A stretch of 64,000 nt of DNA from Spirochaetota bacterium. Its GTDB lineage: Bacteria; Spirochaetota; Spirochaetia; Treponematales; Treponemataceae. The notes below the pieces were generated by a model that saw only the letters and a program-made list of their open reading frames with translations, did no database searches and was not told where the DNA came from. This document shows, one piece after another, positions 54,932-62,684 of the stretch (its first letter is position 1; every line of letters begins with the position of its first letter). Made by a program: the position numbers and the translations under genes. The stretch is taken from contig JAEWSQ010000005.1 of NCBI GenBank assembly GCA_023398165.1, forward strand, positions 124,001 through 188,000. Direction: 5' to 3'.

Positions 54932-55855
54932 TTATAGAATATCGTTTATTTTCTGCATGAGCTGGCGGTTATTTGTTATATCAAGCTTGCGGTATATATT
55001 ATACGCGTGCTTTTTAACTGCCGAGAGAGACACAAACAGCTCATCAGCAATTTGATTATATGTTTTACCCTCAAAGAGTTTTACCGCAGTTTCAGCTTCT
55101 CTTTTACTCAGGTGAAGTCTCTCACACAGGAGGGAGGCAGAAGGTTTTTTAACATTTTGATTTACTGATATTTCATCATCAAAACTCTGCTGTATTTTTT
55201 CTAAAAATTCTTTCTGCGTCTGCAGGTGTTTTTGTACTGACACGGTATTGTACAGAAAAACAGGTATCTGGTAGGCAATAGGGAAAAAACCGAAAAAATA
55301 CTGGGAAAGCATTTCTCTGTTTGAACTTGCATAATAGAGGATACCGTATAGTATAAAAAGAGAAGAAGCAATAATAAAAAGACTAATTCCTGTTTTAGAA
55401 AGTTGTTTTTGATCATCATTTTGCGTATCGCAGGATTTCTTAACGCCGATCGTTGAAAGAATTGAAATCAGAGGAAGGAAAACACTTATCCAAAAAGAAA
55501 TTTTTGTATTCCCCGATAAAAACAGAAAACAAAAACCGGTTATTAGTACAAGGCATAGTGCGGTATACCATTTTGGGACTGAGATAACCGTATGTTCTGT
55601 CGAAATGGAGCTGAAAATAAAATGAGGTATACTTAGCGAAAAAAAAGCAATGAACAGGTAAAGAAGGAATTCAGACAGGGAGGTAAAAGCATTAAGCATA
55701 ATGCTCAAAAAAGGAATAGCAGTGGTGATAAACACATTCAGTACCACTAAAAAAAGCGCAAAAACAGCTTTTTGCTTATTCAGCGTCCATACATACAGCA
55801 CAAATAAGGTATTGCACAATGAAAGTGTATAAGCGCATAACCACAATACAATCAT
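54932..55855 (-). CDS. Membrane-bound LuxR-type transcriptional regulator
   Basis: 307 residues. About seven membrane helices fill residues 1-215. A C-terminal LuxR helix-turn-helix (about 245-307: LSKREAETAVKLFEGKTYNQ, then ELFVSLSAVKKHAYNIYRKL) follows a short linker. It should bind DNA while sitting in the membrane, sensing something within or across it. GGAGAG precedes the ATG. It lies 21 nt after the c-di-GMP phosphodiesterase gene, so the two and glyA look like one operon. Confidence 0.88.
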   Translation of the reverse strand: MIVLWLCAYTLSLCNTLFVLYVWTLNKQKAVFALFLVVLNVFITTAIPFLSIMLNAFTSLSEFLLYLFIAFFSLSIPHFIFSSISTEHTVISVPKWYTALCLVLITGFCFLFLSGNTKISFWISVFLPLISILSTIGVKKSCDTQNDDQKQLSKTGISLFIIASSLFILYGILYYASSNREMLSQYFFGFFPIAYQIPVFLYNTVSVQKHLQTQKEFLEKIQQSFDDEISVNQNVKKPSASLLCERLHLSKREAETAVKLFEGKTYNQIADELFVSLSAVKKHAYNIYRKLDITNNRQLMQKINDIL

Positions 55856-55876
55856 ACTATCTCTCCGGATCAGAAT

Positions 55877-57253
55877 TTAAGAAAGTGTACCGGTTATTAG
55901 ACTTTCATACGAGGAAATCGGAAGGGGTTTAGAATAGTAGTATCCCTGTATGTAGTTGCATCCCCATGATTTCAGCAGTTCCTTCTGTTCCCCGGTTTCG
56001 ACTCCTTCGGCGAGGCTTAAAATGTTCAGATGATGAGTCATCGTAATAATGTCCCGTACAATAAGGTTATCCCGGTTCGCTTTACTGCTTTCATGAATAG
56101 AGTCAATAAAACTTTTATCAATTTTTAAAGTGGTTAACGGCATGTCTTTCAAAAGACTCAGAGAGGAAAAACCGGTTCCAAAATCGTCCATGGAAAGATT
56201 AAAACCAAGATCCCGTATGCGCATCATTGTATTGAGTAAATATTCCTGATCATTGTAGGCGGCGCTTTCTGTCAGCTCAAATTCTATAAGGGAACGGTCT
56301 AAATTGTATTTAGAAACGATTTTCTCTATAACATCAATCATGCGCACATTATTAAACTGGGTTCTCGAAAGATTCACCGACACAGGATAAAGCTTGCAGC
56401 CGGTTTCTTTCCATTCAACCAGTTTCCTGCATATAGTATTCAATACAAAACGGTCAATTATTTCTACCGCACCGTTTTTTTCAAGGAGGGGAACAAATTC
56501 TGAGGGACTAAGAAAAGATTCCTTTCGGTAATTCCAGCGGATTAAAGCTTCGGCTCCATAGAGTTTATCTGATTCGGCATGATATTTCGGCTGCAGATAC
56601 ACCATCAACTCGCCGTTTCGAATAGCTTCCGGCAGTTCGCGTTTTAAAGTATCTGCACGCAGAACATTGCGTTTCATCTGCTCAGTGTAAAAATGAATTT
56701 CAGTAACATTCTGCCTCGTTCCAAGACGCTGAGCCATTTTCGCAAAATCTGCAATTATTGACTTATTGTTTCCCATATTGGACTGCTGGACAACCCCGCA
56801 GCGGAAGTAAATCGGGTATGTTTTATCAGAAGGAAGACTGTTTATTTCTGCAAAAAAAGCAAGAAGCCTGATGCGCAGCTCCTCTTCTTTCATAGGTTCT
56901 GTAATCACGGCAAAACGGTCATTGTCGCAGCGGACAGCGCATTTTTTCCAGGGAATTGTCTGCAGCTGATCCCCTATATGACGCAGAAAATCATTTGCAA
57001 CACGGTGACCGTACAGTTCATTTATCATTTTAAAGCTTTTCACATCAAAGTGAATAAAATCATACCCTTCAGGAGGATCATACGTGCTGATGAAATTTAC
57101 CATCCAGTTCCAGTTCGGGTAGCCTGTTACCGGATCATGATATGCCAGACGATAATATGAGTCACGCTGTTTTCCCGCTCTCAGGTATAGCATAAGAAAT
57201 ACAACACCTGCTGCTGCAGAAAAAACTGTAGTGCAAATAAATACTATTATCAT
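55877..57253 (-). CDS. EAL-domain c-di-GMP phosphodiesterase with degenerate GGDEF
   Basis: 458 residues. One N-terminal membrane helix (1-22), a GGDEF-fold domain (about 35-185) whose signature is CDNDR instead of GGDEF, then an EAL domain (about 200-450). The EAL part keeps YLQPKYHA, GAEALIRW, SVNLSRTQFNN, FELTESA, MDDFGTGFSSLSLLKDMP and IQGYYYSKP, so hydrolysis of c-di-GMP is expected. The degenerate half probably regulates. It starts 13 nt after glyA and has a weak ribosome-binding site, suggesting cotranscription. Confidence 0.92.
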   Translation of the reverse strand: MIIVFICTTVFSAAAGVVFLMLYLRAGKQRDSYYRLAYHDPVTGYPNWNWMVNFISTYDPPEGYDFIHFDVKSFKMINELYGHRVANDFLRHIGDQLQTIPWKKCAVRCDNDRFAVITEPMKEEELRIRLLAFFAEINSLPSDKTYPIYFRCGVVQQSNMGNNKSIIADFAKMAQRLGTRQNVTEIHFYTEQMKRNVLRADTLKRELPEAIRNGELMVYLQPKYHAESDKLYGAEALIRWNYRKESFLSPSEFVPLLEKNGAVEIIDRFVLNTICRKLVEWKETGCKLYPVSVNLSRTQFNNVRMIDVIEKIVSKYNLDRSLIEFELTESAAYNDQEYLLNTMMRIRDLGFNLSMDDFGTGFSSLSLLKDMPLTTLKIDKSFIDSIHESSKANRDNLIVRDIITMTHHLNILSLAEGVETGEQKELLKSWGCNYIQGYYYSKPLPISSYESLITGTLS

Positions 57254-57266
57254 CCGGCAGACCTGC

Positions 57267-58769
57267 CTATTTTACAAAATGTTTTTTCAGAAAATTAAAA
57301 TCCAGCTCGGGATACAATACAAATTTTGCCAGAAGAGCATTTACACGTTTTTTAGCCTCTTCCTGCACCTTGGAATCAATAACTATCTTTCCCTTAGCAG
57401 GTGTTCCTTTTTCCGTCATTGCAGGTTTTGTACCGGCAAGAATTAACTTCAGTATCTGTGCAATTTCCTTCATTTCGGATGTTCCCATACCGAGTGTTGT
57501 GATTGCAGGAGTTCCCACACGAATACCGCTTGTCCACCACGGACCCTGAGGATCGAAGGGAAGCGTGTTGCGGTTGACGGTAACACCGCATTCAAATAAG
57601 GCATTTTCCGCCTGACGGCCTGTTAAGCCGAAGGTAGTAACGTCTATGAGCATAAGGTGATTATCAGTACCGCCTGTCTGCAGCTTCATGCCGAGTTTCT
57701 GGCATTCTGATGCAAGTGTACGGGCATTGTCGCGTACTGCATGGGCATAATTCTCATAGGCTTTTGTCCGTGCTTCTTTGAAAGCAATTGCTTTTGCGGC
57801 CATTATGTGAGGCAGAGGGCCTCCGAGTACAAGAGGGCAGCCTTTATTTACAGACTCTGCAAAAGCTTCCTTGCAAAGAACCAGTGCGCCGCGCGGACCG
57901 CGGAGTGTCTTATGAGTAGTCGATGTTACGATATCGGCCCATTCAACAGGATTCTCTTCTCCGGTAAACACCTTACCTGCAACGAGACCCGCAAAGTGAG
58001 CCATATCTACCATGAGAACGGCTCCGCATTTATCTGCTATCTGTCTGAATCGTTTAAAATTAATAGCTCTGGGGTATGCCGAGTATCCGGTAAGAAGAAT
58101 AAGAGGTTTAATCTCCATAGCCTGTTTTTCGATTGCATCGTAATCAAATAAACCAGTCTCTTTATCTACGGTGTACGAATAGGCGTCAAACATACGTGCA
58201 GACACATTCTGGCGGTAGCCGTGTGTCAGGTGTCCGCCTGAGTAATAATCCAAACCTAAAAGCTTCTGATTTCCGAGCTTTGCACGTAAATCATTCCACT
58301 GTTCATCGCTCATGTGAGATACGTTTGTGTCGCCGAGGGCTTCGAGAACCGGCATTTCAATTTTTGCATTAAGGATTGCCCAGTAGGCAACGAGGTTTGC
58401 ATCTGCACCTGAGTGTGGCTGAACATAGGCATGATCCGCGCCGAAAAGCGCTTTAGCTTCTTCTGCTGCACAGGATTCGACTGCATCGACATTCTCACAG
58501 CCGCCGTAGTAGCGGTGGTCGGGGTATCCTTCGGCGTATTTATCGGTTAAAAGATTACCCATCGCAGACTGAACATTGAGGGAACAGTAGTTCTCACTTG
58601 CTATAAGCTTCAAGTGCCCTCTCTGGTTTGCAAGCTCATTAACAACAGAGGCTGCAATTTCAGGACCGACTGATGCTACCTGCTGAAGATTAGCGACGTA
58701 CGATGCCATGGCGGCATTTACTTTTTCCGAAGGTGTACTTTGTAAGTACTCATTCAATGGTGTTGACAT
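57267..58769 (-). CDS. glyA: Serine hydroxymethyltransferase, long form
   Basis: 500 residues, some 80 longer than E. coli GlyA and like the chlamydial/treponemal form. Serine plus THF to glycine plus methylene-THF. The PLP lysine is in VTSTTHKTLRGPRGA; YAEGYPDHRYYGGCENVD and QPHSGADANLVAYW are classic. The extra length is mainly an N-terminal extension and an insertion near VLEALGDTNVSHMSDEQ. AGGAG lies 7 nt before the ATG. The 160-nt leader carries a candidate ZTP riboswitch. Confidence 0.97.
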   Translation of the reverse strand: MSTPLNEYLQSTPSEKVNAAMASYVANLQQVASVGPEIAASVVNELANQRGHLKLIASENYCSLNVQSAMGNLLTDKYAEGYPDHRYYGGCENVDAVESCAAEEAKALFGADHAYVQPHSGADANLVAYWAILNAKIEMPVLEALGDTNVSHMSDEQWNDLRAKLGNQKLLGLDYYSGGHLTHGYRQNVSARMFDAYSYTVDKETGLFDYDAIEKQAMEIKPLILLTGYSAYPRAINFKRFRQIADKCGAVLMVDMAHFAGLVAGKVFTGEENPVEWADIVTSTTHKTLRGPRGALVLCKEAFAESVNKGCPLVLGGPLPHIMAAKAIAFKEARTKAYENYAHAVRDNARTLASECQKLGMKLQTGGTDNHLMLIDVTTFGLTGRQAENALFECGVTVNRNTLPFDPQGPWWTSGIRVGTPAITTLGMGTSEMKEIAQILKLILAGTKPAMTEKGTPAKGKIVIDSKVQEEAKKRVNALLAKFVLYPELDFNFLKKHFVK

Positions 58770-58783
58770 AAAAACTCCTATAG

Positions 58784-58853
58784 TGCACCTGCCCCTCAGC
58801 TGTCATCTGAGTAAAGCACAGCGCGTTATTGTAGTTCCATCCAAAGGACGGAA
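58784..58853 (-). promoter_or_regulatory. Expression-platform hairpins before glyA
   Basis: TTCCGTCC (58853-58846) pairs with GGATGGAA (58842-58835) in an 8-bp stem (one G-U, loop TTT). A second hairpin CTCAG/CTGAG lies near 58811-58795, close to the ribosome-binding site. The same GGATGGAA occurs in the aptamer (58909-58902), so TTCCGTCC can choose partners. There is no T-tract, so control is probably of translation or stability. Confidence 0.5.
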
Positions 58854-58861
58854 TATGTCGC

Positions 58862-58929
58862 AACCCAGGCGCACGGCTGCAGGCAACTTCATGATGGTTA
58901 ATTCCATCCAAAAACGCCAGAAGTTGCCC
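58862..58929 (-). ncRNA. Candidate ZTP (pfl) riboswitch of glyA
   Basis: On the minus strand P1 is GGCAACTTC / GAAGTTGCC (58928-58920 and 58890-58882, nine perfect pairs). Inside are the conserved CTGGCG and a P2 hairpin GATGG/CCATC. Downstream GCGCCTGGG (about 58872-58864) holds CGCC, which can form the pseudoknot with GGCG (58918-58915). The GGCG...CGCCUGGG pair is the hallmark of ZTP riboswitches, which sense AICAR mono/triphosphate and control folate and one-carbon genes including glyA. P1's 3' side lacks the usual GGGGA, so this is a divergent member if real. Confidence 0.65.
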
Positions 58930-58930
58930 T

Positions 58931-58959
58931 ATAGTACCGTTTTTACTGCTTTTATTCAA
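58931..58959 (-). promoter_or_regulatory. Promoter of glyA
   Basis: Minus strand TTGAAT (58959-58954), a 17-nt spacer and TACTAT (58936-58931). Transcription would start within a few bases of the P1 stem of the riboswitch. Confidence 0.7.
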
Positions 58960-58989
58960 GATTGAATTGTACTATACCCTTTGAGCCGG

Positions 58990-59496
58990 TTACCAGGTGA
59001 ATTCCTGTGCATCGGCTTTAACAGTCCCGGTAATTTGACCTGCAGAATCAATAACTATATCCATGGTAATATTATCTACATTATTGTCGCAATTTAAAAG
59101 TTTAAGTGTTCCATTTATTGTATGTGAATAATCATTGTATTCATGAGTTATTGTCCCATAAATATTCATGTATGGAAGGCTGCCGTCTCCGCTCCAATTA
59201 TCAAATTTTACCTTTTCCTTATACGATATCTTATAATCAGTAATACTATACGACTCAACTGTGGATTCCATTTTCTTTTCTTTCATGTTTGGAGGTGTAT
59301 CTATATCTGTAATAACAGCTCCCGCTTTATATTCGTCATAATGCTGTGAGTAAAAGAAATCTAAATGCTCCCTGACCTTCATTATGACTTCTTTCGCCTC
59401 CCATTCTGTAACATCGCCGTCCATATAACTGCACGACAAAACTGAACAAATGAGACATATAGCTAAAACCGCAATACCAAACTTATTCTTAACCAT
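58990..59496 (-). CDS. Hypothetical lipoprotein
   Basis: 168 residues. Lipobox SVLSC gives Cys22. The mature part is acidic with beta-type strands (MNIYGTITHEYNDYSHTING, NITMDIVIDSAGQITGTVKA) that resemble a small beta-sandwich or lipocalin-like fold. No family recognised. TAGGAG precedes the ATG. It ends about 30 nt before the glyA promoter. Confidence 0.7.
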   Translation of the reverse strand: MVKNKFGIAVLAICLICSVLSCSYMDGDVTEWEAKEVIMKVREHLDFFYSQHYDEYKAGAVITDIDTPPNMKEKKMESTVESYSITDYKISYKEKVKFDNWSGDGSLPYMNIYGTITHEYNDYSHTINGTLKLLNCDNNVDNITMDIVIDSAGQITGTVKADAQEFTW

Positions 59497-59632
59497 ACGA
59501 AACTCCTATTTCTGAAGGGTAATACTCAAATCATATCACCGGCACATACATTGTCAAGTATTTTTTTCAGCTCAGAGAATATAGAGTCAAACGAAAGCAC
59601 TGTAGTCTACTGCGCAAGGGAAAGAGATATAC

Positions 59633-60736
59633 TCAAATCATTGTTGTGTAATCTGTTAGGTAATCCTGATTTCTAAGCCACTCATACGCACTTTCATTAT
59701 AGGGGAAATCCCAGGTACCGCAAAAACGTACCGGATCGCCTCCGAATCCTGTTTTGAAAATATATAGACCGCTCATTGAGTGATCCGCATTATTGTTCAC
59801 AGGAATACCCATTAGATCGTAGCGTGTACAGCCTTTACTCCGTGAAAAGAGCATAGCCTCCCACTGAAGGCCGTAGTTCGGCATACAATCTCTGTATTCC
59901 AGAGAAGATCCGGCATACATGTAATACGATGTTTTTCCGCAGATTCCAAGAATAAGACCGGACAGTAAAATTCCGTTTTTTTCTGCGGTTAAAATAAAAA
60001 ACTCAGGATCGGGAACAGGTGCAGTTAAAGGAGGTCTCTTGCCCGAATCATCATGAAAAACGTTATCCGCAGTTTTAAATAATGTATCAAAATAGGGAAG
60101 CTCTTCGTAGAAAAACCCCTTACGTTCTGCTGTACCGGCGTACAATGAATGCCAGAGTTTTAAACAAGAGGTATCACGTATAAAAAAATCAACGTCCATT
60201 TTATACGATTTTCGTATTGAATTCCGTGTTGTCTGCCTCATTTTCATTAATAATTTCTCGGGCGTCAGTTCAAGATTTATTAAAACAGTGTCGGGACATA
60301 AGTAATCGAGCGAAGCTTTGCGTAAAAGTCCGTGTTCTGTTCCATAATTCATACGTATTTCGCGAATTTCATTTCTCGGGGGAAAGGTATACGCTGAACC
60401 GTGTGAAAAAGGTGAACGCCACGGCAGGTCATAGCGTATGCAGATACAATTTTGAGGGAGCAGAGGTTTTAGTGAAATGCTCAATTTTTCTAAAAGTATG
60501 CCGTAATCCTCTTCACCAATATGAACAAAAGGACCGCGGGGGACATAGGCATAAACGTTTTTACTGGACAAGCGCCGTAAAAGCACCATAAGAGGAAAAG
60601 AGAATGTTTTCCATTCGCACAAAAAAAATACAGCCTGCTGTCCGCAGGCTGTTTTAACAGCACCCCAAAAACCTGTTTGAAACAGGTTGTCCAATGCCGG
60701 GAAATCCTCCGGCCGGCATTCCTGTATAGTTATCAT
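59633..60736 (-). CDS. FemAB-family (lipid II-linked aminoacyl transferase-like) protein
   Basis: 367 residues, two GNAT-like halves. AYVPRGPFV and ICIRYDLPW in the first half, LTPEKLLMKMRQTTRNSIRKSYK in the middle (the family's R/K-rich motif) and YDLMGIPVNNNADHSMSGLYIFKTGFGG (in parts) at the end match FemX/FemAB proteins. These add amino acids from aminoacyl-tRNA to the peptidoglycan stem peptide. Whether it builds a cross-bridge here, and with which residue, is not known. The ribosome-binding site is weak (TTAGG). Confidence 0.85.
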   Translation of the reverse strand: MITIQECRPEDFPALDNLFQTGFWGAVKTACGQQAVFFLCEWKTFSFPLMVLLRRLSSKNVYAYVPRGPFVHIGEEDYGILLEKLSISLKPLLPQNCICIRYDLPWRSPFSHGSAYTFPPRNEIREIRMNYGTEHGLLRKASLDYLCPDTVLINLELTPEKLLMKMRQTTRNSIRKSYKMDVDFFIRDTSCLKLWHSLYAGTAERKGFFYEELPYFDTLFKTADNVFHDDSGKRPPLTAPVPDPEFFILTAEKNGILLSGLILGICGKTSYYMYAGSSLEYRDCMPNYGLQWEAMLFSRSKGCTRYDLMGIPVNNNADHSMSGLYIFKTGFGGDPVRFCGTWDFPYNESAYEWLRNQDYLTDYTTMI

Positions 60737-60815
60737 GACCTAACCATAACAAGGAAGAGTGAAAGATGCAAGACCGAATTTTTTATTTGACAAGTATCAT
60801 GGAAATCGTGATATA

Positions 60816-61280
60816 TCAGCAGGAGATAGAATCGTTTAATAAGACAACATATTCACCCGTGAATGAGGCGCAGCTCTCCCCTTTTTCGCAGTCCCTCACA
60901 TCCGCCTCGATGCGGATGCGGCTCTTTCCAAATTTATTAATCATCATTATAAATTTAGTAATTTGTTCTTCGCTTACAGGCCTGACTTCTGCATAAAAAT
61001 CCGATACAAGAGGCTTTGTAAACTCAACATGCTCGCTTTGAATTACAATAATTCCAGCAGGCAGCTCTCTAGTCAGAAGAATATTCCGCACACTCGCCCA
61101 TGAGGCGACTATAACCGACGTACTTATGCTCCCTCCAAATACGGAATTTCTATGATTAATATGATCCTTTAGCGTACCCTTAACCTGAATAAACGGACTG
61201 TGAACTTCATTTATTTCAAAATTATGTTTTTTCACAATAGGTATGTGCTCATTAATGTACTGTTCAATAGTGCTGTTCAT
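60816..61280 (-). CDS. Hotdog-fold thioesterase (YiiD C-terminal type)
   Basis: 154 residues. HINHRNSVFGGSISTSVIVASWASV is the hotdog helix with the usual Asn/Gly residues, and VIQSEHVEFTKPLVSDFYAEV the central strand. It should hydrolyse an acyl-CoA or acyl-ACP. AAGGAGAGG precedes the ATG. A strong promoter with an overlapping palindrome lies upstream, so it is probably repressed by a dimeric regulator. Confidence 0.8.
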   Translation of the reverse strand: MNSTIEQYINEHIPIVKKHNFEINEVHSPFIQVKGTLKDHINHRNSVFGGSISTSVIVASWASVRNILLTRELPAGIIVIQSEHVEFTKPLVSDFYAEVRPVSEEQITKFIMMINKFGKSRIRIEADVRDCEKGESCASFTGEYVVLLNDSISC

Positions 61281-61290
61281 ACCCTCTCCT

Positions 61291-61345
61291 TAATGACATT
61301 CTGACATATTAAGTCATTATAAAACTTCAATACGGTAAAGGTCAA
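61291..61345 (-). promoter_or_regulatory. Thioesterase promoter and operator palindrome
   Basis: Minus strand TTGACC (61345-61340), an 18-nt spacer and TATAAT (61321-61316). TAATGAC / GTCATTA (61319-61313 and 61297-61291) is a perfect 7-bp inverted repeat overlapping the -10 and the start site. Inside it is TGAC-N7-GTCA. Confidence 0.65.
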
Positions 61346-61374
61346 CATACTGACGTAAAATATCTATCTTTTAA

Positions 61375-61408
61375 CAAAAAAAGCCGCCCTTTATGAGGGC
61401 AGCCTTTC
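61375..61408 (-). terminator. Terminator of the FN3 lipoprotein gene
   Basis: Minus strand AAAGGCTGCCCT, loop CATA, AAGGGCGGCTTT followed by TTTTG: 12 bp with one G-U pair. It lies about 35 nt past the stop codon. Confidence 0.9.
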
Positions 61409-61441
61409 TTGTGCAAAATCCGCAGACGAACAATTATTTAC

Positions 61442-62161
61442 TTAGTACCAGTACCAGTAATGATCATAGGCATCATAGGTTGTGGATAAGCTTATCTCCT
61501 TTTTGGTAAAATAATAACTGTAGCCGTAACCGCCGTTGCCGTAGTCAGGCGAAGCATCTCCGGTAGTAAGGGTTCCTGAATTGTCAAAATCATAAATAAC
61601 GGTGTAACCAAGATACTTGGATCTGTCAAAAGAACCGCTCAATGTCGCAGAGCCGTATGAATTCGTGTATCCGCTTGCCGTTTTTTGAACAGGAGCATTA
61701 CCTTCAACATAACCGCTTGCCGGATTATAGGGGACATCGAGTATAAGTAAAAGAACCTTCATATTTTCAATTCCGTTAATAAAATTAACAGTCAAAACCG
61801 GAAGAGGTTTTACAGAGGTTGTGGGAGCTGAAAGATCGCCGATTTTACTATCTTTTTTTGCGGTGAGCGCAAAGATATACGATTTACCGGAGTTGTCGCC
61901 GGATAAACCGGAGAGAACATAACTTGTCGCTGTAATATCTGAAACCTTTTGACTGTTTAAAGTCGGTGTTGTTCCATCGTTTGTATAATACAAATCGTAG
62001 GCGGTAGCATCTGCAGAGGCAGCCCACGAAACGGTGATTGATTCATCACCCGCTGCGGCCGTAATAGATGTTGGAGCATCAGGCGGAGGGAGAAAAAAAT
62101 CACATCCTGAAAACGTAATAACAACAAGAGCAAGCAGCACTAATAAAACTTTTCTCTTCAT
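61442..62161 (-). CDS. Lipoprotein with a fibronectin type III domain
   Basis: 239 residues. Lipobox ITFSGC, Cys20. Residues about 28-117 are an FN3 domain (PPPDAPTSITAAAGDESITV, WAASADATAYDLYYTNDGT, YIFALTAKKDSKIGDLS). The C-terminal 120 residues are Tyr/Gly-rich beta (YGNGGYGYSYYFTKKEISLS, ending in a Tyr/Trp run) and unassigned. Probably surface or periplasmic. It has a near-consensus promoter with a palindrome and its own terminator. Confidence 0.85.
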   Translation of the reverse strand: MKRKVLLVLLALVVITFSGCDFFLPPPDAPTSITAAAGDESITVSWAASADATAYDLYYTNDGTTPTLNSQKVSDITATSYVLSGLSGDNSGKSYIFALTAKKDSKIGDLSAPTTSVKPLPVLTVNFINGIENMKVLLLILDVPYNPASGYVEGNAPVQKTASGYTNSYGSATLSGSFDRSKYLGYTVIYDFDNSGTLTTGDASPDYGNGGYGYSYYFTKKEISLSTTYDAYDHYWYWY

Positions 62162-62199
62162 AGAACCTTCCTTTTTTTAGCGATTAATAAAGTCACCTT

Positions 62200-62229
62200 A
62201 TAGTAGTATGACAAAAGTTATTTTGTCAA
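62200..62229 (-). promoter_or_regulatory. FN3 lipoprotein promoter with 8-4-8 palindrome
   Basis: Minus strand TTGACA (62229-62224), an 18-nt spacer and TACTAT (62205-62200). TGACAAAA / TTTTGTCA (62228-62221 and 62216-62209) is a perfect 8-bp inverted repeat with a 4-nt centre. It covers the -35 and spacer and overlaps the stop codon of the marR gene. Confidence 0.65.
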
Positions 62230-62684
62230 ATCTTTTTTTCCTGAAGATTTTCATACATTTTCATGAGTCCGTTGCGGATAATTCCCTGATCGCGGCTTGA
62301 AATTCCTGACAGAAGATCCATCTCCATTTTGCATAGGATCTTGAACATTTGCGAACAGAAATATTTACCGCTGTCAGTTACTTTTATACCTTTTGATGAT
62401 GGAACACTGTCTTTATTTCCCAGGCTCACGTATTCTTTTTCCTCAAGATTTTTTAGGGATTTGGAAACGGCATGAACCGTCAGCTGCATGAACTCCGCTA
62501 TTTCCTTCTGAGTCGAATCATAATCACAGTCGCTGCTTCTTTCCGACAGGAAACGTACAACCTGAAAATCGGTCCAGTCTATGCCGTACCGGGAAAATTC
62601 AATTTCACTGCGTGTCTGAAGACTAAGATGAACCTGCCTCAGCATCATGCCCATCATTTTGGGAGTTCTGCTTTTTAGTATCAT
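62226..62684 (-). CDS. MarR-family transcriptional regulator
   Basis: 152 residues from the ATG at 62684, which has AGGAGAG 6 nt upstream and overlaps the hslO stop by 4 nt (ATGA). The winged helix-turn-helix is at about 45-115 (FQVVRFLSERSS, QKEIAEFMQLTVHAVSKSLK, LEEKEYV). MarR proteins are dimeric, usually repressors released by small molecules or oxidation. Coupled to hslO, a redox chaperone, it might respond to oxidants (inference). Palindromes nearby at 62209-62228 and 61291-61319 are candidate targets. Confidence 0.85.
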   Translation of the reverse strand: MILKSRTPKMMGMMLRQVHLSLQTRSEIEFSRYGIDWTDFQVVRFLSERSSDCDYDSTQKEIAEFMQLTVHAVSKSLKNLEEKEYVSLGNKDSVPSSKGIKVTDSGKYFCSQMFKILCKMEMDLLSGISSRDQGIIRNGLMKMYENLQEKKI

